Shown here: piece by piece, positions 42,301-45,511 of the stretch
Layout of the letters: each line of letters begins with the position of its first letter
How positions within the stretch are numbered: the stretch's first letter is position 1
Assembly (NCBI GenBank): GCA_016125475.1
Contig: WGLR01000003.1
Coordinates: 71,945 to 135,944, forward strand
Direction of reading: 5' to 3'
Length of the DNA: 64,000 nucleotides
Source: Betaproteobacteria bacterium
Lineage (GTDB): Bacteria; Pseudomonadota; Gammaproteobacteria; Burkholderiales; Ga0077523
Translations under genes and position numbers: made by a program
The notes under the pieces: generated by a model
What the model saw: the letters and a program-made list of their open reading frames with translations, nothing else
Told to the model about the DNA's origin: nothing
Database searches by the model: none

Positions 42301-43707
42301 GAATCGACGTTCACGATGGCCCCACCGGAACCGTACGTGACCGTTGCCGACTTCACGCGTGGTCCCGAACAGGTGGCCGATACGCCGACGGCGACTGGCG
42401 GTGTGCCGATCCGGCTAGTGGGGGCAGCGTCCGTCACGACGGTCACATTCGAAGTGCACTTCGACCCGGCACTGCTCGATGTCACGGGTGTCGAGAGTCC
42501 GGCCGGCGGCACGGCCACGGTCGACCTCTCTATGGCGGGCGTGGCCATCGTCGACGTGACGTTCGACGCACCGACGAGCGGGGCGGACCTCGAACTCGCA
42601 CGACTCGTCGGCACGGTGCCCGCGACGGCGCCCTACGGTGCGAAGCAGCGGGTCGACATCCGCAACGTCGCGGTCGACGGCGGCGCGGTGGCGGTGCAGG
42701 CAGACGACGGCATGCAGGTCGTCGGCTACGCGGGCGATGCGACGGGCGAAGCCCGCTACTCCGCACTCGACGCGCAGCGCATCCAGCGCGTGATCGTGCG
42801 GCTCGACACGGGCTTTGCCGCCTGGCCGCTCACGGACCCGCTGCTCGTCGGCGACGTCAACGGGACGGGACGTCTCGAGTCGATCGACGCGCTGCTGGTC
42901 CAGCGCAAGATCGTGGGCATTCCCGTTCCGCAGATTCCCGACCTTCCCGCGACACCGCCGGCCGTGTTCCGCAGCGGCCCCGACCCGCTGCTGTCGCTCG
43001 GCGCTGCACGGAGCGCGGTTCCGGGCGAGACCATCACGGTGCCGGTGAATCTCGACACCGCGGCGGGTCTCGAGTCGGCCCAGCTCAGGATCGCCTACGA
43101 CCCCGCGGTGCTCGAGGTCGTCGACGTCCGGCGCGGGACTCTGACGGGTGACTTCGGATGGTTCGTGACCGCGGACGAACCCGGCGAACTGCTCGTGGAC
43201 ATGAGTCGGGCGTTCCCGCTGGAGGGTGGCAGCGGCAGTGTCGTCGACGTCGACTTCCGCGTGAATCCCGGCGCGGCGGACGGCCGCCATGCGATCGACC
43301 TCGAATGGGCTGCGCTCAACGAAGGGGGCCTCACGCTGAACCCGGCCCCGCAGGCCGGTGTGGATCCGACCGACACGAGCGTGCGCGTGACGAATCCGGC
43401 GCCAGCGTCAGCGGTCCCGTCGCGCGCCAGCGAGGAAGTCGCGATCGTCGGCGCGATCGGGAACCCGGCCGGCTTCACGATGAACCTCGAGCGTCCCGCG
43501 CTGCCGCCCGTGGCGACGGCGGCCCTCGAGGCGTTCACGAGAGCGCGGGGCGATCGACCACCGACGGGCGAGTCGGACGGGTCCTGGGCACGGGATCTCG
43601 CGAAGAAACTCGATCGCAGGGACGCCGTTCACGACCAGGACTGGAAGATCAGGATTCCGACGGTGCGGGAAGTCGCGGAGAGCGTCGTTTCGAAGATCCG
43701 GCGCTGA
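18352..43707 (+). CDS. Giant LEPR-XLL repeat surface protein (about 8,451 aa) with RTX, beta-helix and cohesin/dockerin domains
   Basis: ATG 18352 follows GGTGGAG; a GTG 15 bp earlier is less likely. Architecture by residue: 1-48 basic leader without a normal signal peptide; 49-61 FELLEPRLLLSAD, the LEPR-XLL motif known from giant bacterial proteins; about 370-5180 degenerate Ala/Thr/Val-rich beta repeats, with inserted NGDxVxY modules; 5180-5960 irregular beta regions; 5967-6210 some 18 RTX-type nonapeptides (GGAGNDQLF); 6240-6640 a propeller-like segment; 6640-7070 and 7184-7770 right-handed beta-helices; Ig-like domains near 7090-7180 and 7780-7985; a cohesin-like domain 8000-8117; a dockerin 8125-8193; a cohesin 8210-8347; and a SWARDLAKKL basic tail. 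The frame has no interruption. It is probably secreted and surface-bound, acting in adhesion or biofilm. No type I secretion genes are in the window. Confidence 0.93.
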   Translation: MKYRHVIARPRNGSFADAPRVLTDAIRRALRRDESADMPALARRKYPRFELLEPRLLLSADLTPLSPVAIAAPADATVTAESPPAFDSRLQACRAATSAQTLSQPVSAQRVLVDVDSTGAPASPAHVLLAAGPGDSLDGVLRLDQLDGTQTLQVFDAGSGELLAQHALDGGSAFIVRGGDLADRLRIDFDPAVLTRPLDILFDGGGGEDTLVGASRDTDWTVDGENAGQVEGVRFSDVEHLVGAIGNRDSFTVLASGSLSGGLDGGAGGFDTLVLGAGSFSSVVYEAWGPDAGTIARDGDRLRYAGLEPIVDNTVVADRVIFTSNLLDNAQLTDLGAQLMLASVGLPTFESITFARPTNSLTINLGGDPGIPFTADQLDIQAITLNADLTINGQAGTDAVTVSGDVDLGANPFVVNAEQITVNPGVDITAGDITFNAVAVLGTLGTPDTLPLANVAASISVNGATLTGANIALLANTSYVSSIASVGLVPAALLANVSAQVAVTGNSVITASGAFTATSTSSVNVTASGTAVAGLPGTEVAVAAPVVNTTTRARLSDNTSVSAVGAVTLAATSNAVLTTTASGVAAVATTGSTIATPTLNATTEAFIEDAASVTQSASLDVTATATGTLTTTADSTPAGAVLNPPTLAALGIATASGPQTIAAAFAATTVISTTRAYVDTTGSITSSGPVALIASSGFAINTNANATPTVNATNNGAAVATNATQILDEAYIDGSPTITTSSLDVRTGGGSTVNALARSGAAGFASLPVGTNAGALAQNANVPGGTGSLSHAYVAAGATVTLIGNTDVVVAAQNTTVMDASAEPEGAAVISDALGNGASVATNISAYSTLASVDPGASITGAHDFSLTADGDQTTTVSALAGALAGSDANALTVASSIAVNTTQALVDVGTVMTLAGTLTVRSNHRGSTVLRAASDAAAAQSAAPTTAQAPPVALNLGTDTADATVAGTVTAAGAISISADADVENEVEGVAGVQGGDPNTTTAGSLVANEIAFLANRANLTFGGAPTQPGTDPDVDTNNLFGLASNQTQGRAAAVGANFSTATSNAAVSSTAVLTSTGGAATVLATSDVDANALGSAGAVLNLVGIAAGIAVNVQTANTVSGIAGNVSANGIEVRSDVSGDGVHSLLADSVSGTGVQVAGVAGAVAETMSLGQSTAGVANGATLTLGNDTDLVIEANAVQDSVANAVPLVDAGTTAGVGASFEIAASVFQTVATLQDATITGADDVLVIANGHYTSTADARAGVSAGLGVGAAVAALLSNDTTTASITNSSTASSITGGLTVHANHVATATHSADASVTAAEVGAGAALSLGLIQGGAQASAGNRMDVGGLIDVAAVTQTDMDADAIASSAGTPSDVILATQVGLVLEQAFAALLPAFQVNPVTDVNGGADTLTIAGHGLTTGDRVKYSNGADDETIGDLSPSGLFNSYFVGVVDANTIRLYTSPEDAELGANAIDLEPTADVDNLHTIQPLVPVAVDDLISAGRLGTADGAVGTAAAAAFNFDFSTALASITAGANLSTTGDVTVSSTIDSRTDAFANGQAVDSGISLGVAAAGNVTSQSNRALIGGAVTASRIEVNALLGGDGVADFTARAISGGGDDADLGVAGAFAVNYSSPLLPLQSTYRIPIPSLPPIGPLPAPLPAITLPGLPQLPPVPTPTGGQNDAVVLSGANLTLLDGGDLVVRSEFQGDYEATTGATPQGSATVGVGPSVSGNAITQQTLAEIQDALITGTAIGDGIRSDIRVLATGDYDATADATAGATNAVNLPAAAALNYNDFNTIARTTNSPVSGTSLVSGDLVVHADHTANTTQSADTDSGVGGTASIGAALSLGYVLGGAEASSGMRIGSGATPVRTVSILANNDSHLDSAAFSGQSGVENDPAGNVVTEEIEAQIEGLLALAGAGEIPEDVIRVLQRASAETADGPIGAAAAVAMNLDYGSSSASLADGGQLTTALSPVVAATGDMDATATADAGTVGAASGLGVAVAINVDGQLIESAIGGDVTAPSITLQTVTSGDGTNSFDAVARSGAGAEDIGVAGAFALNVSGNPRDILEGTATGGGQQVARVAEGSTLTLGSGNDLTVTANYTGNYVATATAAPLAGVTLGIGPSVALNAIQHDTIAEVAADAITNADDVNVTANGTYLSTTFALAGADSPGALPAAVALTGSLNDTIARVRPGASTSDIGGNLVVTANHTATANTTADAAAGGVEVGLGAAVAAGGPLGGARADGGGNMNVAGDVTVHANTDSDANTDALTSERGTLRGGLRTDAETERQFQRLTVILGVDDILYPFLDPNPPLAGEFDPASGIDDATDTITIQVPNEFDTGDAVVYHDNQDDTSVPGLVDGSAYFVSVDPLHPGQVRLHATHTDALAGTNPIDIAPFADVEDVHSINAERTFDPSTSVDDAADTIDVGEFSGLVNGDAVKYFNGGGDNIDGLDDGGLYYVHVDDSNPSALSIQLFRSRADAFAQTGALDLDGSVATGSAHVVAKVVDAYHERDFTFDPVADIDDGKNVFTRIAGQLDTGDSVIYHDNGDAAAVGGLTDGDTYFVRIFTNDDGDKVMSLHATRDDARHGNNRIDIAPLVASDVRHTLEPGFDLDLSTIDSGDDRIDFSAFEVKNGEAVIYRNGGGTSIGGLTDDTVYYVKKKLGRDIELRYTPDGDAIDLDASVATGSAHRLERVIVDGPYIPQFRFGGAAAIAASAGRPVSDASIGAGANISAGNVDVLASMDFNGDADADARAIGGVASFGLAAAGSYTEGEHVAEIGDGATVTADTISLVATGPGGIPFDYAADAASGALSLGGNLVGSATVNGMRNLTAVRVGDDATVTTGGRLDLLVNLARDGNGFVDLNRERSRASSGEAAFNLLAAAGAAVAGTVTLDGDRNEASIGNGAVVTAPDGVEVRAKANHDFENRAIGGSLSLVFAAAAGGAFTWVNTDTVAEVNGSVSAADGDLNVRATTDVSYSPEALGLAAAGVLAIGGAFEGNFVANTTRAGIGGDGTIDVDAVNVTAVDTSTFDVDPGALAASRVGAVGAAIGINDVSTTTEAFISGATVHTDVGDVEVSARTSLDVDAAGIGFAIAGVIGAYGTLTVNTVDATTSAVIDAGAQVDTVGDMLVAALDDSLIVANAGGLAVSDFIGAGLSYAKSKVDSEVEALVDGEMTAVSASGSVTVRARFEPSVRATAVGFTVGPFVAASGGIALAETGGEARAAILDGASVTAGGALTVNATSTTTPEATAGGFAGSEFAAAGMMIAETVAGHTAHAEATGTISASGLDVVATATRTGDADANFLGIAVFTGAVGFEAEHATGDTEAVIGEGADIEITGGGDINVSATSTETLDPDIVNLAAGVFTIGAQAASALSESSTRASVSGRTRARNTTVGANANKSVAATTNIINFNILSLNGILLSKLEGVLPEKLAIPVDPPFDTVATATIEGDTEAYLGDGADVGSTGALSVTADSTNHALSNVLTAGATFVNVSDTASQATVNGSTAMHIDEGATIDVGSLTSTANSTNDATAGADYAGAAGVNVSLGDVTAKTNHTTEAYLGPAKGSSAGNGPATSLTIDTGGLNLDATSHNTAFVPQVTVDASLVTVEKVKPEADAGGATRAHVGGAFDIFADGVNATADSTNEATSQAVSFELNLVDVDLTERSAHTSHTTEAFVGPRAQLDITGGGLALDADSGNHAAIDQVSPIDLGAVDLNFVKSTAEAGGSTSAYVAEGSTLSASGGLAANANADNAAEVNRFAFSASVFALQEARPVAKTTHAVSAYVGPAAGDDPNAGLSGTITLGGALDLSATSRNDASVDEVSVELSLVGVDLVKPEITTGGTTRTFVGGNYTVNASGVTGHADATNTAGSDTVPIKIGLVEVTEVRTEIRTTHETEAFVTRDADFDVNGGGIALSATSRNTAELDRFEFGASLVSVETFKPTLETAGATRAYVEEGAVVQAGSLSLDADAANSATTESDIVTIALVSFNSIKPTIHNSHVVDAYLGPRAGNDANGDAGSIDVSGALNVRAGQVDAGNRVSLDAVSVSFGLVNGASVRPDVLAGGQTLAHLGGHFDIHAGAVNVTASSPDNDATSSSFSLDIGLVNAGGGTTPVRVAHETSAYVADAADISVTGGPVALLAEGDGDAHADSFSVDVGLVGVASLAAEATVEGTTRAYVGSNASLTAAGAVSMTARALDVSAATALSSVGVSLVEAPSLTPTSTTAHTVESFVAGGANVDAGNVTMASTLGARADADVDTVSIGLVSIGSVTPTARAQDMVRTFVDGSVSSAALTMGATGTRTSDANGHVVSVGLVGGADADPTAETTGDTQVWFGSGSQVTATGNVSATATANNLANAKGAAGAGGGFADGTLDSTATLTGGTTAYLDSGAHVLQSGNFELRASAINTAKSDTVAGSGGFMAVQGAQSTTTVTPTVEAVIDNDVSMDNVGGSITVHAESVRAEGDANASASGGGFVQVGAAASDTRVTPTVNAYIDTGTTIDAAGSVTVEAIARNQSSGPLGDTFTPDSGTIDSDTITFTQHGLSNGDRVEYDSNGNPAIQTADGGTLSSARDYSVIVTGEDTLQLGTVFVATGADTGDPLGSASGVDDARDRIVFAVPHGFETGDAVKYTADGISISTDLNGTDTYYVRALDDHAIKLYTDRDEAIGSGAFADDVFLPSLAVDSAADTLTVLGSGYAENQRITYEAAPPAEFTSESVDISVAGNVGTPTNNDEIYIPSHGFGVGDRVIYRVEPGGTPIGGLTSGSIYFVIVIDANHIQLAATRDAADPDDADDDVPITPIALAPDKGSPANQERHLLVRESVGGLEDGVTYYARNVSGDTFQVATEIDGTPITNLDGDGRVGLHRFVRPGVDLVGRSGTHSLRLDLTSAPGGSHLLLGPEGVSLRTLSPPAGDGQSSASAKGGGGGFVAYGHPDADLRQNQNVQAFIAPSLLEAGGDVMVLSSSSVDTSTYVRNGGGGFVAVGDADARGNVTHNNRAYIGVDDGSGNIVGDGVVIEADGHLSVSAESSVDTTITSKSTAGGFVADANAASRGFLDDETQVVAGSNANVSARSISLRSEWSHLDFTFDSHGSAGGLFGDSDATSSGDVDPHATTAIRAGAQLTGREGVDVRAVLDDADFVEDVNASFTGLGDGDEHRNADYHPETLIDADPGAVVTAGPRLFPVAGVPPADVTPLEQPPGFDRLALFTEIDAEDGTRDIAWDSNVVLLSGPSPDLVVGPDGRIVKAINVSVTGVGSNIGTYVDPDGDGQFFVDDIINRNDRGQALFRSNDTGDSTIATALANGPLFTFRETYEKVDILNQSVLDMGINDIEVVNTFLVSPEDEVTIEVDDVGGFGFDVNHDFRPTHITIQATNPAPSPNLLPDITFFGVVNNPIGMTDVFDARGDILSSLPGGGEFPTPSGLIRTDSFRIEAVEGNVGRTDLQRLRLEIVESNDGPTAAADRYRTSDAGGRNYMELRGLLRRSLVGTEGTTGFNTDVERIRSGSARSTDVNLKLLNGLLQPTVVPGPYEIEVFENAAVVDTFATPVGITSPPNRTTTVTDHFTVSPGTVPTVFPRGVWGAGSGTVEVRYVIGTPLDPDRRIISGANIDILGITDASGLPFINLLAWTDILGQGNIDTTTNGNITMTEEVGDFRIGYIESTNRNVVLIGRQADIIDAPDEEATPAVGTIVDVEGINLMFSAPLGHVGTFENPLEINSSSPSSGAVTGDALSDIVLIELGTLNVDRIRSHDGDVSLLALDGSILDYFDDAAADVIGVNLFLTANGTSIGQNTNDLEIDSSTVRPGRLAARANNAIYITETESSLNVQSAIAPGGPVRLTVPDTEATDEDLILMEGGLIFSNETDITLNVGDDVDTRLGSAMFAAQEIFINGDYGDRDPGTGSRVVLRGATIADQITVTTLRDDDEVRIENGAEHTRILTSGGNDLIFGSDAGSDDPDLNDTTYFGDYIDAGPGDDRIYGLGGADTIYGRAGNDYIEGGANGDFIDGGADDDVIRGGFGNDLLHGGGGNDDIDGGRGGDFIYGEDGDDQIDAGGGTFNIIDGGAGDDVIRGSDEGADGILGGEGRDYIFGLAGNDVLVGGPGADVIDGGEGDDFIQGSAGPDVLVGGAGNDQLFGDDNVAGDDNAVDYLYGDYGTNLGEPGSGRDRLDGQGGNDVEFGEGDDDQINDVLGASNLIDAGPGDDPTTIVLAPVTPNPVPAVSPDDPFAVDTLPLGPTYAGWWAELAGSATSFGLSGGVGAALDTAVAVGADGTRYAAWSDSRNGNYEIYVAHEAASGWEMLGGSAAGGGVSDSQTDSRRPAMVVVNGSPWVIWTESTATGQDVMGARYDAGTDTWVTLGNSLLPGGISNTAHADQAQIIDVGGRVVVSWIDTSVVASVYVRVFTGANWVELTPGSATGLGVTQWQPGVAEYDIATDGTNIGVTWSSGFADDVDIYARVLRAGAWVGLGASVDPGGLSASVTESREPDAAWLDGQLYVAYRERVNDYEQIYVRTFDGKSWVSAGIDGAVGNGVSNTARRTLDPKLESGGGEMFLTWVDHDNADYADPDARIYAKRWNGSRFVETLPGDATGGGISATGGKLSAIDLAVGANGLPVVGWTDDSSGLPQAYLRTVTALPGQTFTANALTGVQAILDANDLGEGDVIVLAPGSYAGFTIGSNDSGVMILGAQGDASVVTGAVNIQAGAVLQRLDIEGAITIGAAADGVAFVDNTIGGNGLVLSSLDDVRILHNRFTGTNGIRIAAASGGLIAHNDIGVTGTGLALGAGFTGSILDNDIHGATVGVRYGAQAALGGNRIHDNDVGVRATFGDSTSGLGFVAGSMTNEISANATGLVLAGASVQGQHVFDNQQGVSGSGVLGGSSLDDANLIEGNNIGVFEFDGTIRYNRIGSNGTGVRAGAGSVIEHNDIFDSKLAGIAVDGVSTVHIEANTMYTLAGDLVRVTGGASDVEVLHNTLWTEDGYDLFVANDSQAGFTSDYNNLYATGNGKVGFWTRDFVDVLDWQADIARFDLHSIGATSVNPEWARPRFEDRAGHGFLLFPMSGTQRFTSPLKAPDPGVEHIALITPDLYVDAIRDSALPIRWESSGNAADSSVRIDLYGDTSDGPAFLTTIVAATPDDGEFLWTPAANAIPYGTYGLRIQVSWVDNPLVLDRSQEPFTVPEAGTNYWVDDHSNTDDEYTPNGIGDNRNTGKRSDAPKPYATNLLRVYDVTPGSTIFVDTGEYPMIDPVAVSGSTDLGLGLDEGFLLTGPTNTLHVAELFPAIAGDRSRPLIELNDADGVEVAYFVLRDAQRGLHAHGGSDDLAAHDIAAFGHALDGIRLETSSPGNDFSALLGHDNGAYGIVIEGAIGTLTGSGAFGNPGGGVVVDGALDEAVGNIVRDNGGYGFEFRDTGDALIQGNLSFDNERGMLVDNSAAGSTLVGSKDLAPGTANLIWSNDTLGAGILGNVTFAGNTVSDQTGALATGLQLGQGAVALSNLVFGNFIGIDAADATVQANRVYANLDTGIRAIASRVLENVVYSSPVGIRASGGGVLVRNNLVYDTDVVAVTLVNAPAADVVNNTLYATVGDALRLERGSTGVDVRNNILWSEQGFGIRVAPDAQAGFTSDNNVFFRNLSGTGNVGFWDGAARRSFIAWYVASGTDDDSIFANPRFVDVDGTDGILGFSAGLSDGRDDDFHVLSTVGSFHGGSLAPVEGPSFPGFPGAPELLTATLTADLAQSPAIDRGDEGDPFANEPAPNGGYVNVGAYGNTPQASLSPAQYVLVMAPNGGEAITQLSTFDIRWRHDGFAGPVDIAVSSSGVGGPYTTIVVGETNDDLYEWTVDPALFAAGTDYFVRVRGTAIPGLADRSDFAFSVLHAPLVVTSVTPDTSGFALRFNRAIDTSVLNLYDGAGGGFGAPDVVLDGPSGVVRGSLLLDADAQGFSFVKTGGPLVAGDYTLRLESDASAFVDLEGFTLDGNGDGTTGDAFESTFTMAPPEPYVTVADFTRGPEQVADTPTATGGVPIRLVGAASVTTVTFEVHFDPALLDVTGVESPAGGTATVDLSMAGVAIVDVTFDAPTSGADLELARLVGTVPATAPYGAKQRVDIRNVAVDGGAVAVQADDGMQVVGYAGDATGEARYSALDAQRIQRVIVRLDTGFAAWPLTDPLLVGDVNGTGRLESIDALLVQRKIVGIPVPQIPDLPATPPAVFRSGPDPLLSLGAARSAVPGETITVPVNLDTAAGLESAQLRIAYDPAVLEVVDVRRGTLTGDFGWFVTADEPGELLVDMSRAFPLEGGSGSVVDVDFRVNPGAADGRHAIDLEWAALNEGGLTLNPAPQAGVDPTDTSVRVTNPAPASAVPSRASEEVAIVGAIGNPAGFTMNLERPALPPVATAALEAFTRARGDRPPTGESDGSWARDLAKKLDRRDAVHDQDWKIRIPTVREVAESVVSKIRR
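25300..26460 (+). repeat. Four consecutive NGDxVxY modules inside the giant gene
   Basis: Protein modules of 75-90 aa follow the pattern DDATDTI, (N/T)GDAVxYxNGGG, IGGLxDGxxYYV, a variable strand, then a helix-like DAxxxxxxIDL and SVATGSAHxL. Copies start near 25330, 25620, 25920 and 26210. Single relatives occur at 22585-22830, 31960-32170, 32200-32390 and 32560-32790. The nucleotide sequences have diverged, so the expansion is not recent. Confidence 0.75.
28780..31500 (+). repeat. Alternating beta-repeat block in the giant gene
   Basis: About fifteen units of 60-75 aa alternate two short patterns: (G/A)GxTRAxVGG or TTEAFVGP followed by LALDADSxNxAxxD and VSFELxLVxVDL. This regular alternation suggests a long beta-solenoid or stalk. 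It is distinct from the looser repeats upstream (19450-28700). Confidence 0.7.
36250..36980 (+). repeat. RTX-type calcium-binding nonapeptide array
   Basis: About 18 GGxGxDxUx nonapeptides occur almost in tandem (for example AGPGDDRIY, GRAGNDYIE, GGGGNDDID, GGEGDDFIQ, GGAGNDQLF). In RTX proteins such arrays bind calcium in a parallel beta-roll and usually mark type I secretion. Here the array is internal, about 2,250 residues before the C-terminus, so it probably serves folding or rigidity rather than marking the end of the protein. Confidence 0.9.
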
Positions 43708-43826
43708 CGAGAGGATTGAACGGGGGCGAGACGCAGACTGGTCTCGGATCGGATCCCGCCGGGGGGCGCCGTCACGGAGACGACGGACGAACCCGGCGAG
43801 GTTTTCTTGCAGGAGGTGCGAAGACG

Positions 43827-44399
43827 ATGGGCCGTACGATGAAGACGGTATGCACGGTGGGTGTCCTCTGGACGCTCGGGGCGATGGCGGTCGACGCCGG
43901 CGCGGAGGTGTTCTACGGCGGGCATCCGAAAGGATTCCATGGCGACGAGGTGAACCTCACGATCAACGCACGCGCGGGCACGTTCCTGGAAGGGATCGAC
44001 ATCACACCGGATCCCACGGACGTTGCGGGCGTCCTGGACTTCCTCTCGCTGGACACGACGAATGCGCTGACCGATGGCGGCAGCGGGCTGTGTTTCGGCT
44101 CGTCGTGCTCGTTCTTCTACCTGACCGGGAAGACGTTCACCGATGACACGGTGCTCGCCACGCTGCGCTTCCGCGTGGAGGACGCTGCACCCGTCGGGCC
44201 GGTGGCATTCGATCCCCAGGTGGTGGTCGGTGTCGATTCGATGCCGATTCCGAACGGGCAGGGGTTCGAGGTGCTCGCGGTGCCGGAGCCGGGAACCTGG
44301 GCTTCGTTCGCCGCGGGGATTGCCCTGATCGGTGCGCTGCCGTGGTGGCGGCGGTATCGGTCGTCGAACGTGGGCAGGGCACTCGCGTCGCGGCACTGA
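43827..44399 (+). CDS. PEP-CTERM protein with a cohesin-like domain
   Basis: ATG 43827 has a near-ideal AGGAGGTG site. The 190-aa protein has a signal peptide (to about residue 26, AMAVDAGAE) and then a compact beta-sandwich: GDEVNLTINARAG, LEGIDITPDPTDV, LATLRFRVEDAAPVG, followed by VVVGVDSM. This strand order resembles cohesins. Two cysteines (LCFGSSCS) could form a disulfide. The C-terminus is VPEPGTWASFAAGIALIG with WWRRYR, a PEP-CTERM signal for exosortase anchoring. It begins 120 bp after the giant gene, so cotranscription is possible. A role as a surface partner of the giant protein's dockerin is attractive but unproven. Confidence 0.8.
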   Translation: MGRTMKTVCTVGVLWTLGAMAVDAGAEVFYGGHPKGFHGDEVNLTINARAGTFLEGIDITPDPTDVAGVLDFLSLDTTNALTDGGSGLCFGSSCSFFYLTGKTFTDDTVLATLRFRVEDAAPVGPVAFDPQVVVGVDSMPIPNGQGFEVLAVPEPGTWASFAAGIALIGALPWWRRYRSSNVGRALASRH

Positions 44400-44489
44400 C
44401 GGGCATGCGCTTTCAGACGACGGGGCCCGTCGGATGCGAGCAGGCGGTTGCGTGCCGGCGGGGCACGGCGCAAGTGCGTGTGCCTCCTC

Positions 44490-44690
44490 CCAACCTCCTC
44501 CCCCCGCTCTCGCGGAGGGAGGAGTCTGCACAGGTTCCTTGTGTTCTCTCCCTCCCTCGCTCGCGGGGGAGGGCTGGGGAGGGGGAGGCGTGAACACAGT
44601 TGCTCCCCCCGCTGCGCAGGAGGAGTGTGCGATGCGCTGTCGACCGCGAATCCCCTCCCACGCTTGCGGGGGAAGGTCAGGGTGGGGGCG
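44490..44690. repeat. Three copies of a C-rich/G-rich stem-loop element (non-coding, 44400-44753)
   Basis: The spacer between the PEP-CTERM gene and livF has no gene. Around 44498-44525, 44550-44573 and 44651-44675 it repeats a pattern of C/T-rich arm, CGCT(C/T)GCGGG core and G/A-rich arm (for example CCCTCCCTCGCTCGCGGGGG). Two copies are followed by a G-rich tail (GGGCTGGGGAGGGGG; GGTCAGGGTGGGGG). These look like members of a dispersed extragenic palindrome family unrelated to the GTAG REPs. Confidence 0.65.
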
Positions 44691-44731
44691 TCGGCGAATG
44701 GCCCGCCTCGTTCGCTCCTGCCACCCCCCGC

Positions 44732-44747
44732 TCACGCGATCGCGTGA
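44732..44747 (-). terminator. 16-bp perfect palindrome after livF
   Basis: TCACGCGATCGCGTGA is a perfect inverted repeat 6 bp beyond the livF stop. It could act as the end of the liv transcript or as a protein-binding site. There is no T-run. Confidence 0.35.
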
Positions 44748-44753
44748 CGCCAC

Positions 44754-45461
44754 TCAATACAGCGCCCACCAGGAGTCCTGCGAGGCGAGCAGTTCCGCCG
44801 CCGGCTTCTCGAGCACGACCGCCCCGGACTTCATGACGTAAGCGCGCTGCGAGATCTCGAGCGCGGTGCGGATGTTCTGCTCGACGAGCAGGATTGCCGT
44901 GCCGAAACGCCGGTTCACCTTCACGGCCGTCTCGAGCACACGCTGCACGAGCACGGGCGCGAGACCGATGGACGGTTCGTCGAGCATCATGAGTCGAGGA
45001 TGCTGCATGAGTGCGGTCCCGACCGCGACCATCTGCTGCTGTCCGCCCGACATCGTTCCCGCGCGCTGACTCCGGCGTTCCGCGAGGATCGGGAACAGTT
45101 CGAAGATCTCGTCCAGGCGGCGCGAGATCTCGGCGCGGTCGACGCGCGTGTACGCGCCGAGCATGAGGTTCTCGTGCACGGACAGGTCGGGAAAGCACCC
45201 GCGCCCCTGCGGCACGAGTGCGATGCCGCGCCGGACGTTGCCAACCGGGTTGCCGCTCGCCCACGGCTCGCCCGCGAAGCGAACGCGCCCGCCGCGGGCA
45301 GGCAGGAGACCGAGGATGGTCTTGAGGGTGGTGGATTTCCCGGCGCCGTTGTGGCCGAGGAGCGAGACGATCTCGCCCTCGTCCACGCGCAGCGAGACTC
45401 CCTGCAACACGGTCTTCTTGCCGTAGCCGGCTTCCAGCGATTCGACTTCGAGCAGTGCCAC
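44754..45461 (-). CDS. livF: Branched-chain amino-acid type ABC transporter ATPase LivF
   Basis: The 235-aa ATPase has Walker A GHNGAGKST, Q-loop PQGRGCFPDLSV, signature MSGGQQQ, Walker B LMMLDEP and the switch His replaced by Gln in VEQN, as is usual for LivF. The shorter LivF-type end (LLASQDSWWALY) separates it from LivG. Last gene of the livKHMGF operon. It powers uptake with LivG; the ligand is set by LivK. Confidence 0.94.
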   Translation of the reverse strand: MALLEVESLEAGYGKKTVLQGVSLRVDEGEIVSLLGHNGAGKSTTLKTILGLLPARGGRVRFAGEPWASGNPVGNVRRGIALVPQGRGCFPDLSVHENLMLGAYTRVDRAEISRRLDEIFELFPILAERRSQRAGTMSGGQQQMVAVGTALMQHPRLMMLDEPSIGLAPVLVQRVLETAVKVNRRFGTAILLVEQNIRTALEISQRAYVMKSGAVVLEKPAAELLASQDSWWALY

Positions 45462-45511
45462 GTATCGTCCTCAGTGGGGGAGCGGTCCGGAAAGGTCGTC
45501 TCGCGTCACGT

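Noticed and set aside
44732-44747. 16-bp palindrome as an operator for livF
   Set aside because: It lies after the stop codon, so a regulatory role on livF is unlikely; kept only as a weak terminator.
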